Positions 27,916 to 36,567 of a stretch of 36,567 bases of DNA are shown in pieces. Both the position numbers and the translations under genes were made by a program. The notes beneath the pieces were generated by a model, which saw nothing but the letters and a program-made list of their open reading frames with translations, searched no databases and was not told the DNA's origin. The stretch covers positions 1 through 36,567 of the forward strand of contig MHDI01000026.1 in assembly GCA_001804915.1 (NCBI GenBank). The letters run 5' to 3'. The stretch's first letter is position 1. Every line of letters starts with the position of its first letter. The stretch is from Nitrospinae bacterium RIFCSPHIGHO2_02_FULL_39_82. GTDB taxonomy: Bacteria; Nitrospinota; Nitrospinia; UBA9942.

Positions 27916-28197
27916 TTACTTTTGACTATCTTTAATAATCTGAATCAGTTCTTCAATTTTTTCGTCAAATTGAATGTCCTTATCCCCAAACTCGCCTTTT
28001 AACTGAAAAAGCTCATTTGCTATATTCATGGATGCAAGGACAATGATTTTATGTGAAGATACAGCAGAAGAATTTTTCGCTATCTCTCTTATCTTTTTAT
28101 CTACAAAATTTGCCAATTCAATAGTATATGAAGGGGCGGTATCGCTCTTAATGGTATATTTGCTACCAAATATTTCAACCTCAGTAATATTCTTCAT
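27916..28197 (-). CDS. zapA: Cell division protein ZapA
   Basis: VEIFGSKYTIKSDTAPSYTIELANFVDKKIREIAKNSSAVSSHKIIVLASMNIANELFQLK. Confidence 0.9.
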   Translation of the reverse strand: MKNITEVEIFGSKYTIKSDTAPSYTIELANFVDKKIREIAKNSSAVSSHKIIVLASMNIANELFQLKGEFGDKDIQFDEKIEELIQIIKDSQK

Positions 28198-28198
28198 C

Positions 28199-28378
28199 TC
28201 ACTCCAGATTTTCTAAATTCTTTAACATACCTTCGATTTTTAATTTAATAACATTCTTCTCTTTTTCTAACCGGTTAATGCTATCCTTCAATGTGTTATT
28301 CTCACTTTTCAATTCTGACACACGTTTAATTAGGCTTAATACATAATACTCTAATTGGTCTAACTTTAAAATATCCAT
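28199..28378 (-). CDS. Small coiled-coil protein, ZapB-like (not in the ORF track)
   Basis: Minus strand reads MDILKLDQLEYYVLSLIKRVSELKSENNTLKDSINRLEKEKNVIKLKIEGMLKNLENLE*; its stop lies 1 nt before the zapA start. Confidence 0.8.
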   Translation of the reverse strand: MDILKLDQLEYYVLSLIKRVSELKSENNTLKDSINRLEKEKNVIKLKIEGMLKNLENLE

Positions 28379-28390
28379 AAATTTAGAAAA

Positions 28391-28419
28391 ACTATAACAC
28401 CAGGCTTAATCCATGTCAA
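28391..28419 (-). promoter_or_regulatory. Candidate sigma70-type promoter TTGACA-17-TATAGT for zapB-zapA
   Basis: Plus-strand tgtcaa at 28414-28419 and actata at 28391-28396, spacer 17 nt. Confidence 0.7.
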
Positions 28420-28549
28420 GAATTTCAGGATTTCACAAATATTTGTAACACAAAAAAGCAGACAGTTAACTGAATTGGCTTGAATTCCAGATTGTAAAGT
28501 GAATTTATTGCCTTGATTTTTCAGCCATAAAATGTGAAAATTTATTATC

Positions 28550-29317
28550 GTGGCAATACATGAGACTGCAATTGTCCATAAAAATGCGAGGATAGGAAAG
28601 GGAGTAAAAATAGGGCCCTTTGCTGTAATTGGAAAGTATGTTATAATCGGGGACAACACAGAAATAGGGGCTCGTGTCTCTCTGGATTGGATTGAGATAG
28701 CAAGTAACTGCAATATTTCAGAGGGTACTGCACTTGGTGGTTCTCCTCAGGTTTTAAAATATACAGATTGTCCCTCCTATATAAAGATAGGACATAATAA
28801 TACCATCAGGGAATTTGTCACCATCCATCGTTCCATGAAAGAAAACGGTGTTACCAAAATAGGGGATTGTAATTATATAATGGCGTATGCCCATATTGCC
28901 CATGACTGTCAGATTGGAAATGAAACAGTTATTACAAGCTACGCAGGATTATCAGGCCATGTCATAGTGGAGGACAGGGCAGTTATTGGCGGTGCTGCAG
29001 GCATCCACCAATTCGTAAAGATTGGAAGTTTATCTATGATAGGCGGGATGTCAAGGGTTGTTAAAGATGTGCCACCATATTTTTTAGTGGAAGGAAATCC
29101 TGCAAAACCAAGAGGAATTAATACGATTGGGTTAAGAAGAAATCAAGTTCCTTCACAGATAAGGGAAGATTTAAAAAGAATATTTAAAATACTTTCTCAA
29201 TCCGAATTGAATATCTCACAGGCAATAGAAAAAATAAAAAAAGAAATTCCTATGGGAGTGGAGGCCAGATATCTCGTGGAATTTATTGAGAAATCTCAGA
29301 GAGGCATCACAAATTGA
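28550..29317 (+). CDS. lpxA: UDP-N-acetylglucosamine acyltransferase
   Basis: Hexapeptide repeats; HKNARIGKGVKIGPFAVIG, REFVTIHRSMKENGVTKIGDCNYIMAYAHIAHDCQIGN, GLSGHVIVEDRAVIGGAAGIHQFVKIG; GTG start. Confidence 0.95.
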   Translation: MAIHETAIVHKNARIGKGVKIGPFAVIGKYVIIGDNTEIGARVSLDWIEIASNCNISEGTALGGSPQVLKYTDCPSYIKIGHNNTIREFVTIHRSMKENGVTKIGDCNYIMAYAHIAHDCQIGNETVITSYAGLSGHVIVEDRAVIGGAAGIHQFVKIGSLSMIGGMSRVVKDVPPYFLVEGNPAKPRGINTIGLRRNQVPSQIREDLKRIFKILSQSELNISQAIEKIKKEIPMGVEARYLVEFIEKSQRGITN

Positions 29318-30279
29318 AAAAGGTAAGGGTTGCTGTAGTCGGAGTAGGACGGATGGGGCAATATCATGTCGGGGTTTATTCGGAAATTCCAGATGTTCGC
29401 CTAATAGGTATAGCAGATATTAATGAAACGAGGGGTAAAGAGATTGCAGAGAAGTATAATACAAAGTCCTATGGCGATTACAAAAAACTCCTTGGCAAAG
29501 TGGATGTGGCAAGTATTGCAGTCCCAACATCGCTCCATTATAAAATCGCAAAGGACTTTCTTCAGGCAGGCACTAATATCTTAATAGAAAAACCTATGAC
29601 GAGGAGTATTGACGAGGCAAGGGAATTATTTAATATTGCAGAAAAGAAGGGGCTCACTCTCCATATAGGCCATGTAGAAAGATTTAATGGGGCGGTTCAG
29701 GAATTAAAAAAGATAGTTGATAACCCCCTCTTCATAGAGAGCAGGAGACTTGGGCCATATGACCCCAGGATTCAGGATGACGGGGTTGTTATGGATTTAA
29801 TGATACACGATATAGATATTATACTGAATCTGTTGAATTCAAAGGTAAGGGATATTAATGTTGTTGGTAAGTCTGTTTTTTCTGATAAGGATGACCTCTG
29901 CAATGTGCAGCTGAAATTTGAGAATGGTTGTCTCGCAACCATAACTGCAAGCAGAGCTACACAACACAAGATAAGAACCCTTGCTATAACACAGAAGGAT
30001 AAATATATATTTCTTGATTATACAAATCAGGATATACATATCCACCGGCAGGCATTTTCTGAACACTCAATTACAAAACAGGAACTCAGATATAAACAGG
30101 AATCATTTACAGAGAGGATATTTGTTCACAGGGAAAATCCCCTCAAAATTGAATTAAAACACCTTATTGATTGTGCCACCAACGGGGCAGAAAGAAAGGT
30201 CTCTGTCGCAGAGGAGATATATTCTCTTCAGATTGCCCTGGAGATAGAAAAGAGGTCAAAACTTATAAATGCGTTATAG
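29314..30279 (+). CDS. Gfo/Idh/MocA-family oxidoreductase
   Basis: VAVVGVGRMGQYHVGVY, NILIEKPMTRSIDEA, LHIGHVERFNGAVQ, DLMIHDIDIIL. Confidence 0.92.
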   Translation: MKKVRVAVVGVGRMGQYHVGVYSEIPDVRLIGIADINETRGKEIAEKYNTKSYGDYKKLLGKVDVASIAVPTSLHYKIAKDFLQAGTNILIEKPMTRSIDEARELFNIAEKKGLTLHIGHVERFNGAVQELKKIVDNPLFIESRRLGPYDPRIQDDGVVMDLMIHDIDIILNLLNSKVRDINVVGKSVFSDKDDLCNVQLKFENGCLATITASRATQHKIRTLAITQKDKYIFLDYTNQDIHIHRQAFSEHSITKQELRYKQESFTERIFVHRENPLKIELKHLIDCATNGAERKVSVAEEIYSLQIALEIEKRSKLINAL

Positions 30280-30299
30280 AGACATCAATCAATTTTATT

Positions 30300-31115
30300 A
30301 TGACAAATCTTGATATTAAGCGGTTGGGCTTGATTGCCGGCGAGGGGGAGCTTCCTCTTATACTTGCGACGGAGGCAAATTCAAAGGGTATCAGTATAAT
30401 TTCGATAGCCTTTACGGAAAAGGCTGCAAAATCCCTGAAACCTCTTTCAAAGGCTGTATATCAATATGGCATAGGTGAAGCAGGGAAGGTGCTCCGATGT
30501 CTGAAGAACGAAGGGGTTAAGGATGTTACAATGGTGGGGAAAATAGAAAAGAGGCTTTTATTTAAAAATCCAAAACTTGACTTAAAGGCAATAAAGATTC
30601 TGAGCAGACTCAAAAATAAAAACGATGATACAATCATGCTCGCCATTGCAGAGGAATTGACAAAAGAGGGAATAAAGGTGTTAGACCAGAAATTATTTTT
30701 AAAAAAACTGTTCCCATCAAAAGGGTATCTAACGAAGAATATTCCTGATGGGCGTGAAAGAAAAGACATGGGATATGGATTTAAAATTGCAAAGGAAATT
30801 GCAGGACTTGATATTGGACAGACAGTAGTTGTAAAGGATAATACCATACTGGCGGTAGAGACAATTGAGGGGACAGATGAGGCTATCAAAAGGGGTTGCG
30901 AACTATGTAAAGCTGGTGCTGTGGTAGTAAAGGTATCAAAACCCAAGCAGGATAATAGGTTTGATATCCCAACAATAGGTATAAAAACAATAGAAACTAT
31001 AATCAACGGGAGCGGTTCGGCCCTTGCAATTGAAGCAGAAAAGACTATGCTGGTTGACAGAGATGCAGTAATAAAATTGGCAGAGGAGAACGGGGTGTCT
31101 ATTACGGCTGTTTAA
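30300..31115 (+). CDS. lpxI: UDP-2,3-diacylglucosamine diphosphatase LpxI
   Basis: LGLIAGEGELPLILATEA, DDTIMLAIAEELTKEGIKVLDQ, DIGQTVVVKDNTILAVETIEGTDEAIKRG. Start trimmed from 30171. Confidence 0.92.
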   Translation: MTNLDIKRLGLIAGEGELPLILATEANSKGISIISIAFTEKAAKSLKPLSKAVYQYGIGEAGKVLRCLKNEGVKDVTMVGKIEKRLLFKNPKLDLKAIKILSRLKNKNDDTIMLAIAEELTKEGIKVLDQKLFLKKLFPSKGYLTKNIPDGRERKDMGYGFKIAKEIAGLDIGQTVVVKDNTILAVETIEGTDEAIKRGCELCKAGAVVVKVSKPKQDNRFDIPTIGIKTIETIINGSGSALAIEAEKTMLVDRDAVIKLAEENGVSITAV

Positions 31116-31120
31116 GAATC

Positions 31121-32230
31121 ATGAACGAAAAATATATGAGGCAGGCTATAGAGCTCGCCCTTAAAGCAAAAGGGGAAACAAGCCCAAATCCAATGGTTGG
31201 GGCTGTAATTATAAAAGAAGGTAAGGTCATTGGAGAGGGCTACCATAAAAAGGCAGGAACCCCTCATGCGGAAATTAATGCCCTTAATGCAGCAGGTAAA
31301 AATGCTAAAGGTGGAATAATGTATGTTAATCTCGAACCCTGTTGCCATCAGGGGAGGACCCCTCCATGCACAAAGTCGCTGATAAAGAGTGGTTTAAAAA
31401 GGGTAGTTGTTGGTATGACTGACCCTAATCCACTTGTATCGGGTAAAGGAATAAAGGAACTAAAAGAGGGGGAGGTTCAGGTTTCAGCAGGGCTTTTAGA
31501 GAAAGAATGTAAAAGACTCAATGAGGTTTATATTAAATACATAACTACGGGAATGCCTTTCGTTCTTTTAAAGGTTGCTATGAGCCTCGACGGAAAGATA
31601 GCCACATGCTCAAGGGAGTCTAAGTGGATAACAGGTAAGTCTTCAAGAGAGCAGGTTCACAAGTTAAGAGATGAGGTTGATGCAGTAATGGTAGGAATAG
31701 GGACGATATTACAGGATAATCCAAACCTCACTGTTGCTTTAAAAAGAAAGAGGGGAAAGAACCCGATTAGGATAATTGTTGACAGCAATTTAAGGATTCC
31801 CCTTGATGCAAATGTACTTAAAGTTTCTTCTCGTACCAGCAGGAGTTCCAAACCGGAAATCATAATCGCCACCACAAAGAGGGCGGATACAAAAAAATTA
31901 AACTCCCTGATGGAAAAGGGGATTGATGTTATGATAACGGAAGATGATAACCAGAGGGTCAATCTTTCAAAATTAATGTATGAACTTGGAAAACGGGGAA
32001 TTACCAATTTACTTATAGAGGGTGGGTCCGAACTTAATTCATCTGCCTTGAAATCGGGTATAGTTGACAAAGTAATATTTTTTATTGCCCCGCGGATTAT
32101 AGGTGGAAAGGATGGTATATCTGCTGTAGGGGGGAAAGGGATTGAAAGGTTGGAAGATTCTTTGAATATCAGTGAAGTAACTTTGGATAAAATTGGGAGT
32201 GATATTGTTGTTGAAGGATACCTGAAATGA
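31121..32230 (+). CDS. ribD: Bifunctional riboflavin deaminase/reductase RibD
   Basis: SPNPMVGAVIIKEGKVIGEGYHKKAGTPHAEINAL, VNLEPCCHQGRTPPCTKSLIKSGLKRVVVGMTDPNPLVSGKGI, VAMSLDGKIAT. Confidence 0.97.
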   Translation: MNEKYMRQAIELALKAKGETSPNPMVGAVIIKEGKVIGEGYHKKAGTPHAEINALNAAGKNAKGGIMYVNLEPCCHQGRTPPCTKSLIKSGLKRVVVGMTDPNPLVSGKGIKELKEGEVQVSAGLLEKECKRLNEVYIKYITTGMPFVLLKVAMSLDGKIATCSRESKWITGKSSREQVHKLRDEVDAVMVGIGTILQDNPNLTVALKRKRGKNPIRIIVDSNLRIPLDANVLKVSSRTSRSSKPEIIIATTKRADTKKLNSLMEKGIDVMITEDDNQRVNLSKLMYELGKRGITNLLIEGGSELNSSALKSGIVDKVIFFIAPRIIGGKDGISAVGGKGIERLEDSLNISEVTLDKIGSDIVVEGYLK

Positions 32231-32308
32231 GTTAGGAGTTATGAGTTATGAGGAAAATCCCGAAACCTTTCCCCTCTAAACTCCAAACTCAATAACTCAA
32301 TACTTAAA
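32231..32308. repeat. Heptamer-array cassette C (inverted arms) filling the ribD-ribE gap
   Basis: gttagga gttatga gttatga ggaaaat ... cctctaa actccaa actcaat a actcaat acttaaa. Confidence 0.85.
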
Positions 32309-32311
32309 CCC

Positions 32312-32962
32312 ATGTTTACTGGAATTATTGAAGAGACCGGGGTAGTAAAAGAGATTCAAAAAAGAAGGGATAATTTACGACTTATCATAGGTGCAGATAA
32401 AATAATGGAGGGGCTAAAATTAGGGGACAGCATAGCAGTAGATGGGATATGTATCTCCGTAGCAGCTATTAACAAAAAGACATTTGAGGCAGACATATCT
32501 AAAGAAACTGTAAAAAAGACTACTGTTATGGAGTTTATGGCAGGCAAAATGGTTAATCTTGAAAGTGCTGTAAGAATTGGCGGTCATCTTGGGGGACACA
32601 TTGTTACAGGTCATGTTGACGGGGTAGGCAGGATAAAAAAATTTGAGAGGAAGGTTGACGGAAGTTATCTAACAATAACAATGTCAGCTGATTTAAGGAG
32701 GTATATGATCCCGAGGGGTTCTGTAGCAGTTGACGGTATAAGCCTGACTATTGCAGAGTTAAATCATGATTCCATTATTATTGCCCTTATCCCCCACACC
32801 TTAAAAATGACCTCACTGGAGCATAAAAATGCCGGGGATGGGGTTAATATAGAATGTGATATAATAGGTAAATATGTGGAGAGATTAGTCGGCTCTACAC
32901 TTAATATAAAATATTCAAAAATTGACACTGAATTCTTAAAGAATTATGGATATTCACATTAA
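32312..32962 (+). CDS. ribE: Riboflavin synthase alpha subunit
   Basis: MFTGIIEETGVVKEI, GDSIAVDGICISV, GGHLGGHIVTGHVDGVG, GSVAVDGISLTIAEL. Confidence 0.96.
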   Translation: MFTGIIEETGVVKEIQKRRDNLRLIIGADKIMEGLKLGDSIAVDGICISVAAINKKTFEADISKETVKKTTVMEFMAGKMVNLESAVRIGGHLGGHIVTGHVDGVGRIKKFERKVDGSYLTITMSADLRRYMIPRGSVAVDGISLTIAELNHDSIIIALIPHTLKMTSLEHKNAGDGVNIECDIIGKYVERLVGSTLNIKYSKIDTEFLKNYGYSH

Positions 32963-34184
32963 TAAAATTCAAGAGGCTATAGAGGATATAAAGAAAGGTA
33001 AAATGATTATCCTCGTGGATGATGAGGATAGGGAAAATGAAGGGGATTTGATGATTGCAGCGGAGAAAGCTACAGCCGAGGCAATAAACTTCATGACAAA
33101 GCACGGAAGGGGGCTTATATGTCTTTCCCTTACACCTGAAAGGGTGGATGAACTCAAGTTACAAATGATGGTAAACAATAATGAGTCCCGATTCGGGACA
33201 GCCTTTACCGTCTCCATAGAGGCGAGGTATGGTGTGACTACAGGAATATCTGCCCATGACAGGGCTACAACAATCCTAACTGCAATTAATCCAAAGGCAA
33301 AACCTCTGGATCTGGTAAGTCCGGGGCATATCTTTCCATTAAGGGCAAGGGAGGGAGGGGTTTTAGTGAGGAGTGGCCAGACAGAGGGTTCTGTGGACAT
33401 AGCAAGACTCGCCGGGCTATACCCTGCGGGGGTTATCTGTGAAATTATGAATGACGACGGGACAATGGCAAGAGTCCCGCAATTAATGGAATTTTCAAAG
33501 AGGTTTGGAATAAAAGTTATAACCATAAAGGACCTTATTGAATACAGGATGAAGAGAGAGTCCCTTGTCAGAAGAGTTGCTGAAACCAAACTCCCAACAG
33601 ATTACGGAGAATTTAAAATTATCGCCTTTGAAAATACAATAAACGATTTTATACATATCGCCCTTGTCAAAGGCGAAATTATGCCTGATAAAGATATACT
33701 TGTAAGGGTCCATTCACAGTGTCTCACAGGTGATGTATTTAGCTCTTACAGGTGCGATTGCGGAGAGCAGTTACACAATGCCCTAAAAATGATAGAAGAA
33801 GAGAGAACCGGCATTCTCCTTTATCTCTATCAGGAGGGGAGAGGCATCGGTCTTATAAATAAACTTAAAGCCTATTCCCTCCAGGATCAGGGGATGGACA
33901 CTGTTCAGGCGAACGAAGAACTTGGTTTTAAGGCTGATTTAAGGGACTATGGAATAGGTGCCCAGATACTTGTAAATCTTGGTGTAAGAAATATACGACT
34001 AATGACAAACAATCCAAGAAAGATTGTAGGATTGGAGGGATATGGGCTTCACATCGTTGACCGTGTCCACATAGAAATTCATCCTAAAAAGGAAAATGTA
34101 AAATACCTGCAGACAAAAAGGAAGAAGCTGGGACATCTTATTAATGCAGTATCAGAGAATCAAAGCGTCAAAGTGTCAAAGTAA
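32946..34184 (+). CDS. ribBA: DHBP synthase / GTP cyclohydrolase II fusion
   Basis: MIILVDDEDRENEGDLMIAAEKATAEAINFMTKHGRGLICLS and VRVHSQCLTGDVFSSYRCDCGEQL...GILLYLYQEGRGIGL. Confidence 0.97.
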   Translation: MDIHINKIQEAIEDIKKGKMIILVDDEDRENEGDLMIAAEKATAEAINFMTKHGRGLICLSLTPERVDELKLQMMVNNNESRFGTAFTVSIEARYGVTTGISAHDRATTILTAINPKAKPLDLVSPGHIFPLRAREGGVLVRSGQTEGSVDIARLAGLYPAGVICEIMNDDGTMARVPQLMEFSKRFGIKVITIKDLIEYRMKRESLVRRVAETKLPTDYGEFKIIAFENTINDFIHIALVKGEIMPDKDILVRVHSQCLTGDVFSSYRCDCGEQLHNALKMIEEERTGILLYLYQEGRGIGLINKLKAYSLQDQGMDTVQANEELGFKADLRDYGIGAQILVNLGVRNIRLMTNNPRKIVGLEGYGLHIVDRVHIEIHPKKENVKYLQTKRKKLGHLINAVSENQSVKVSK

Positions 34185-34228
34185 TTTTATCCTTTGATAC
34201 CATGACACTCTGATACTTTGATACTTTT
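34160..34228. repeat. Octamer-array cassette D (inverted arms) spanning the ribBA 3' end
   Basis: tcaaagcg tcaaagtg tcaaagta ... ctttgata ccatgaca ctctgata ctttgata cttttt. Confidence 0.85.
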
Positions 34229-34246
34229 TGAGGGGAGGAGGTATAT

Positions 34247-34717
34247 ATGCCAGAAACAATTCAGGGTAAATTGGATGGGAGCGGTTTGAAATTAGGGATG
34301 GTTGTCAGCAGGTTTAACGATTTTCTAACCAGCCATCTGGTAGATGGGGCTATGGATGCCCTTATAAGACATGGTGTTAAAGATGGTAATATTAAAATAA
34401 TAAAAGTCCCCGGTTCATTTGAAATTCCCTATGTTGCAAAAAAACTTGCAGCATCTAAAAAATATGATGCTGTAATATGCCTCGGCGTAATAATAAGAGG
34501 GGATACACTTCATTATCAATATGTCTCTTCAGAGGTGGCAAAAGGTATTGCTGCAATATCTATTGAGACAGGGGTTCCTGTGATTCACGGTGTTCTTACA
34601 GTGGAAAATATTGAACAGGGGATAGAAAGGTCCGGCACAAAATCAGGTAACAGGGGCTGGGATGCAGCGATAAATGCCATTGAGATGGTAAATTTGTATA
34701 AGCAGATAAAAAAGTAA
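34247..34717 (+). CDS. ribH: 6,7-dimethyl-8-ribityllumazine synthase
   Basis: [96 protein letters not shown]. Confidence 0.97.
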   Translation: MPETIQGKLDGSGLKLGMVVSRFNDFLTSHLVDGAMDALIRHGVKDGNIKIIKVPGSFEIPYVAKKLAASKKYDAVICLGVIIRGDTLHYQYVSSEVAKGIAAISIETGVPVIHGVLTVENIEQGIERSGTKSGNRGWDAAINAIEMVNLYKQIKK

Positions 34718-34745
34718 ATAACTTTATTTTTTCGTTTTTTGACAA

Positions 34746-35207
34746 ATGAAGAAGAGAAGAAGAGGAAGAGAGTTGTGTTTGAAAATCCTCTATCAATGGG
34801 ATAGCCAGAGAGGTGATATAGAGGCTCAGATGAAGTTTTTCTGGAAGCATAACCCAACTCCAGAAGATGTCCAATCTTTTGCCTCAAAGTTAGTAATGGG
34901 CTCCTACAAACATCTCAAAAAGATTGATTCAATATTAGAAAAGTTCAGTGAACACTGGACCCTTGAAAGGATAAGCGCTATAGATAGGAATATACTGAGA
35001 AGTGCCATATATGAACTCTTGTATGAAAATGAAATCCCCTCCAATGTCACCATAAATGAGGCTATAGAAATTTCCAAGAAATACGGCACAGAAGATTCCA
35101 GTCAATTTGTTAACGGAATTCTGGACAGGGTTAAAAGGGAGCTTAAATGCGATAAAAATAAAAATGTTAAAAATCAAAGCCCTTTCGCAGGAACTTTTAA
35201 AAACTGA
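34746..35207 (+). CDS. nusB: Transcription antitermination factor NusB
   Basis: RRRGRELCLKILYQWDSQ, LERISAIDRNILRSAIYELLYENEIPSNVTINEAIEISKKYGTEDSSQFVNGILDRV. Confidence 0.95.
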   Translation: MKKRRRGRELCLKILYQWDSQRGDIEAQMKFFWKHNPTPEDVQSFASKLVMGSYKHLKKIDSILEKFSEHWTLERISAIDRNILRSAIYELLYENEIPSNVTINEAIEISKKYGTEDSSQFVNGILDRVKRELKCDKNKNVKNQSPFAGTFKN

Positions 35208-35721
35208 AACGGAGTTGATTGTTGTATCCCTCTTTAACGATGTTATACCCATTAAGGGAGACGCAGGATATATTGACTGGCTACTTAACGGGCAGATTTC
35301 AAACTTAATAAAAAAGAAAAAGGTCTTCGGAAATTTTAAGGAATCTGTCCTGCTGTCAAGCTGCAACAAAATACCTTCAGAAAAGATACTGCTTGTTGGA
35401 TTCGGAAAGGCATCACATCTTACCTCTCCAAAACTATCCTACATATTCTCTGCTATTATGGATATTATTCATAGAATCAAAATTAAGGATTTTGGCATAT
35501 CTGTCTGCATAAAAGGGATATCGGATTCAGAATACAGCAGAATAGCAGGTGACATGATAGAAGGGATATTAAAGGGATTCGGTGAGATACCATTATCAAA
35601 GTGTGATTATACTGTAAAAATAACGGAGGAAGAAAAAAGCAGATTTTTAATATTGAACAGGATAATAAGAAATTTTGTAGAAAATTTTAAGGAGAAACAT
35701 AATACAGTTCTGGAAGTATAA
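35164..35721 (+). CDS. Stand-alone protein resembling the N-terminal domain of M17 leucyl aminopeptidases
   Basis: MLKIKALSQELLKTETELIVVSLFNDVIPIKG...EKILLVGFGK; no M17 catalytic domain follows. Start trimmed from 35107. Confidence 0.65.
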   Translation: MLKIKALSQELLKTETELIVVSLFNDVIPIKGDAGYIDWLLNGQISNLIKKKKVFGNFKESVLLSSCNKIPSEKILLVGFGKASHLTSPKLSYIFSAIMDIIHRIKIKDFGISVCIKGISDSEYSRIAGDMIEGILKGFGEIPLSKCDYTVKITEEEKSRFLILNRIIRNFVENFKEKHNTVLEV

Positions 35722-36450
35722 ATGATATATGCAATATTTTCAGATGTCCATAGTAATTTAGAAGCCTTTCAGTCAGTTCTGCAGAAAATCAAGAAACTTC
35801 ACATAGAAAGGAAAATTTTCCTCGGTGATATTGTTGGCTATTGTGCAGACCCCAATGAATCAATAGATATACTTAAATCCTCGACAGATGTAATATTGGG
35901 GGGAAATCACGACCACGGTGCAGCCAGCATAACAGACATCAGCAATTTCAACCATTATGCAGTGGCAGCCATTCTATGGACAAGGGACACACTGACATCA
36001 GAACATAAAGAATTTCTTAAAAATCTTCCTGCAAATATGGTTACAGATAATCTCACCCTCGCTCATTCCTCACCAAAAGAGCCTCTTATGTGGCACTATA
36101 TCCTGAATATGTCTGATGCAATAGAAAACTTTGAATATTTTAACACCCCTCTATGTTTCATAGGCCACTCCCATCAGCCAATTGCAATAGAAAAGGATGC
36201 AGAAGGGACGGTTAATGTTTTAAGAGATAAAATCATAAAACTTAAACCAACCTCAAGATATATTATAAATGCAGGCAGTATAGGACAGCCGAGGGATGGA
36301 AACCCTGATTCCTCATTTGTTATTTATGACAGTGGAAATATGACTGTTGAATTCAGGAGGATTCCCTATGATATTACATTAACCCAGGAGAAGATGAAGA
36401 GGGAAGGTCTCCCTGATTATTTAATTGAAAGGCTTAACTACGGAAAATAG
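35722..36450 (+). CDS. Metallophosphoesterase (YfcE/MJ0936-like)
   Basis: MIYAIFSDVHSNLEAFQSVL, FLGDIVGYCADPNE, LGGNHDHGA, FIGHSHQP, INAGSIGQPRDGNPDSSFVIYD. Confidence 0.92.
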   Translation: MIYAIFSDVHSNLEAFQSVLQKIKKLHIERKIFLGDIVGYCADPNESIDILKSSTDVILGGNHDHGAASITDISNFNHYAVAAILWTRDTLTSEHKEFLKNLPANMVTDNLTLAHSSPKEPLMWHYILNMSDAIENFEYFNTPLCFIGHSHQPIAIEKDAEGTVNVLRDKIIKLKPTSRYIINAGSIGQPRDGNPDSSFVIYDSGNMTVEFRRIPYDITLTQEKMKREGLPDYLIERLNYGK

Positions 36451-36490
36451 ATTATTTTTTTATCCTTATAAATCCGTATAAGTACACTAT

Positions 36491-36567
36491 TTATCTCCCA
36501 AACCGTCTTATCAATTCATCAGCCTTGCTCCTTTCAATACGAATAAGCACATAAAAGTGGTTTTTAT
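36491..36567 (-). CDS. 3' end of a CDS running off the window
   Basis: Minus-strand frame reads ...KNHFYVLIRIERSKADELIRRFGR*; too short to identify. Confidence 0.35.
   Translation of the reverse strand, partial: KNHFYVLIRIERSKADELIRRFGR

Noticed and set aside
30171-30299. N-terminal extension of the lpxI ORF (MCHQRGRKK...)
   Set aside because: It overlaps the end of the oxidoreductase gene; LpxI homology begins at MTNLDIKRLGLIAGEGELP (30300).
31121-34717. FMN riboswitch ahead of the riboflavin genes
   Set aside because: ribD begins 5 nt after lpxI and no RFN-like conserved sequence was seen in the short gaps.

Overview
The window is about 36.6 kb of dense, mostly housekeeping bacterial chromosome, probably from a Gram-negative, LPS-bearing, AT-rich organism. 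No taxonomic call is attempted. Plus-strand blocks are: a two-part TIGR03960/TIGR03936-like radical SAM gene followed by an RNase E/G gene; ybgF-like and LysM envelope genes; a small HTH gene and pilMNOPQ, then aroB; heptose/LPS genes (rfaE1-like, rfaE2-like, heptosyltransferase) and a Trm112-like gene; lpxA, Gfo/Idh/MocA oxidoreductase, lpxI; ribD-ribE-ribBA-ribH-nusB, an M17 N-terminal-domain protein and a metallophosphoesterase. Minus-strand blocks are: an M1-type peptidase; an M28-type peptidase with a membrane protein; zapB-like, zapA, a probable 6S RNA, fau, rny, ymdB-like, metG and tRNA-Ala(GGC). The most unusual signal is not a gene. It is a family of about 80-120 bp cassettes made of degenerate 7-nt (once 8-nt) tandem units with a complementary array on the other side. 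They fill the gaps between co-directional genes, and the unit sequence differs from cassette to cassette. They abut or overlap stop codons. In at least two cases (pilQ and the LysM gene) the pyrimidine-rich arm encodes the signal peptide of the downstream protein. Other observations are palindromic repeats carried in frame inside the radical SAM gene, a Y-shaped palindrome that creates the stop codon of a possible truncated restriction-type ORF, a collapsed MetG C-terminal tRNA-binding domain with an out-of-frame remnant, and a 230-bp inverted-repeat-bounded segment beside the 6S RNA gene. All calls are by eye from sequence; no database search was run.
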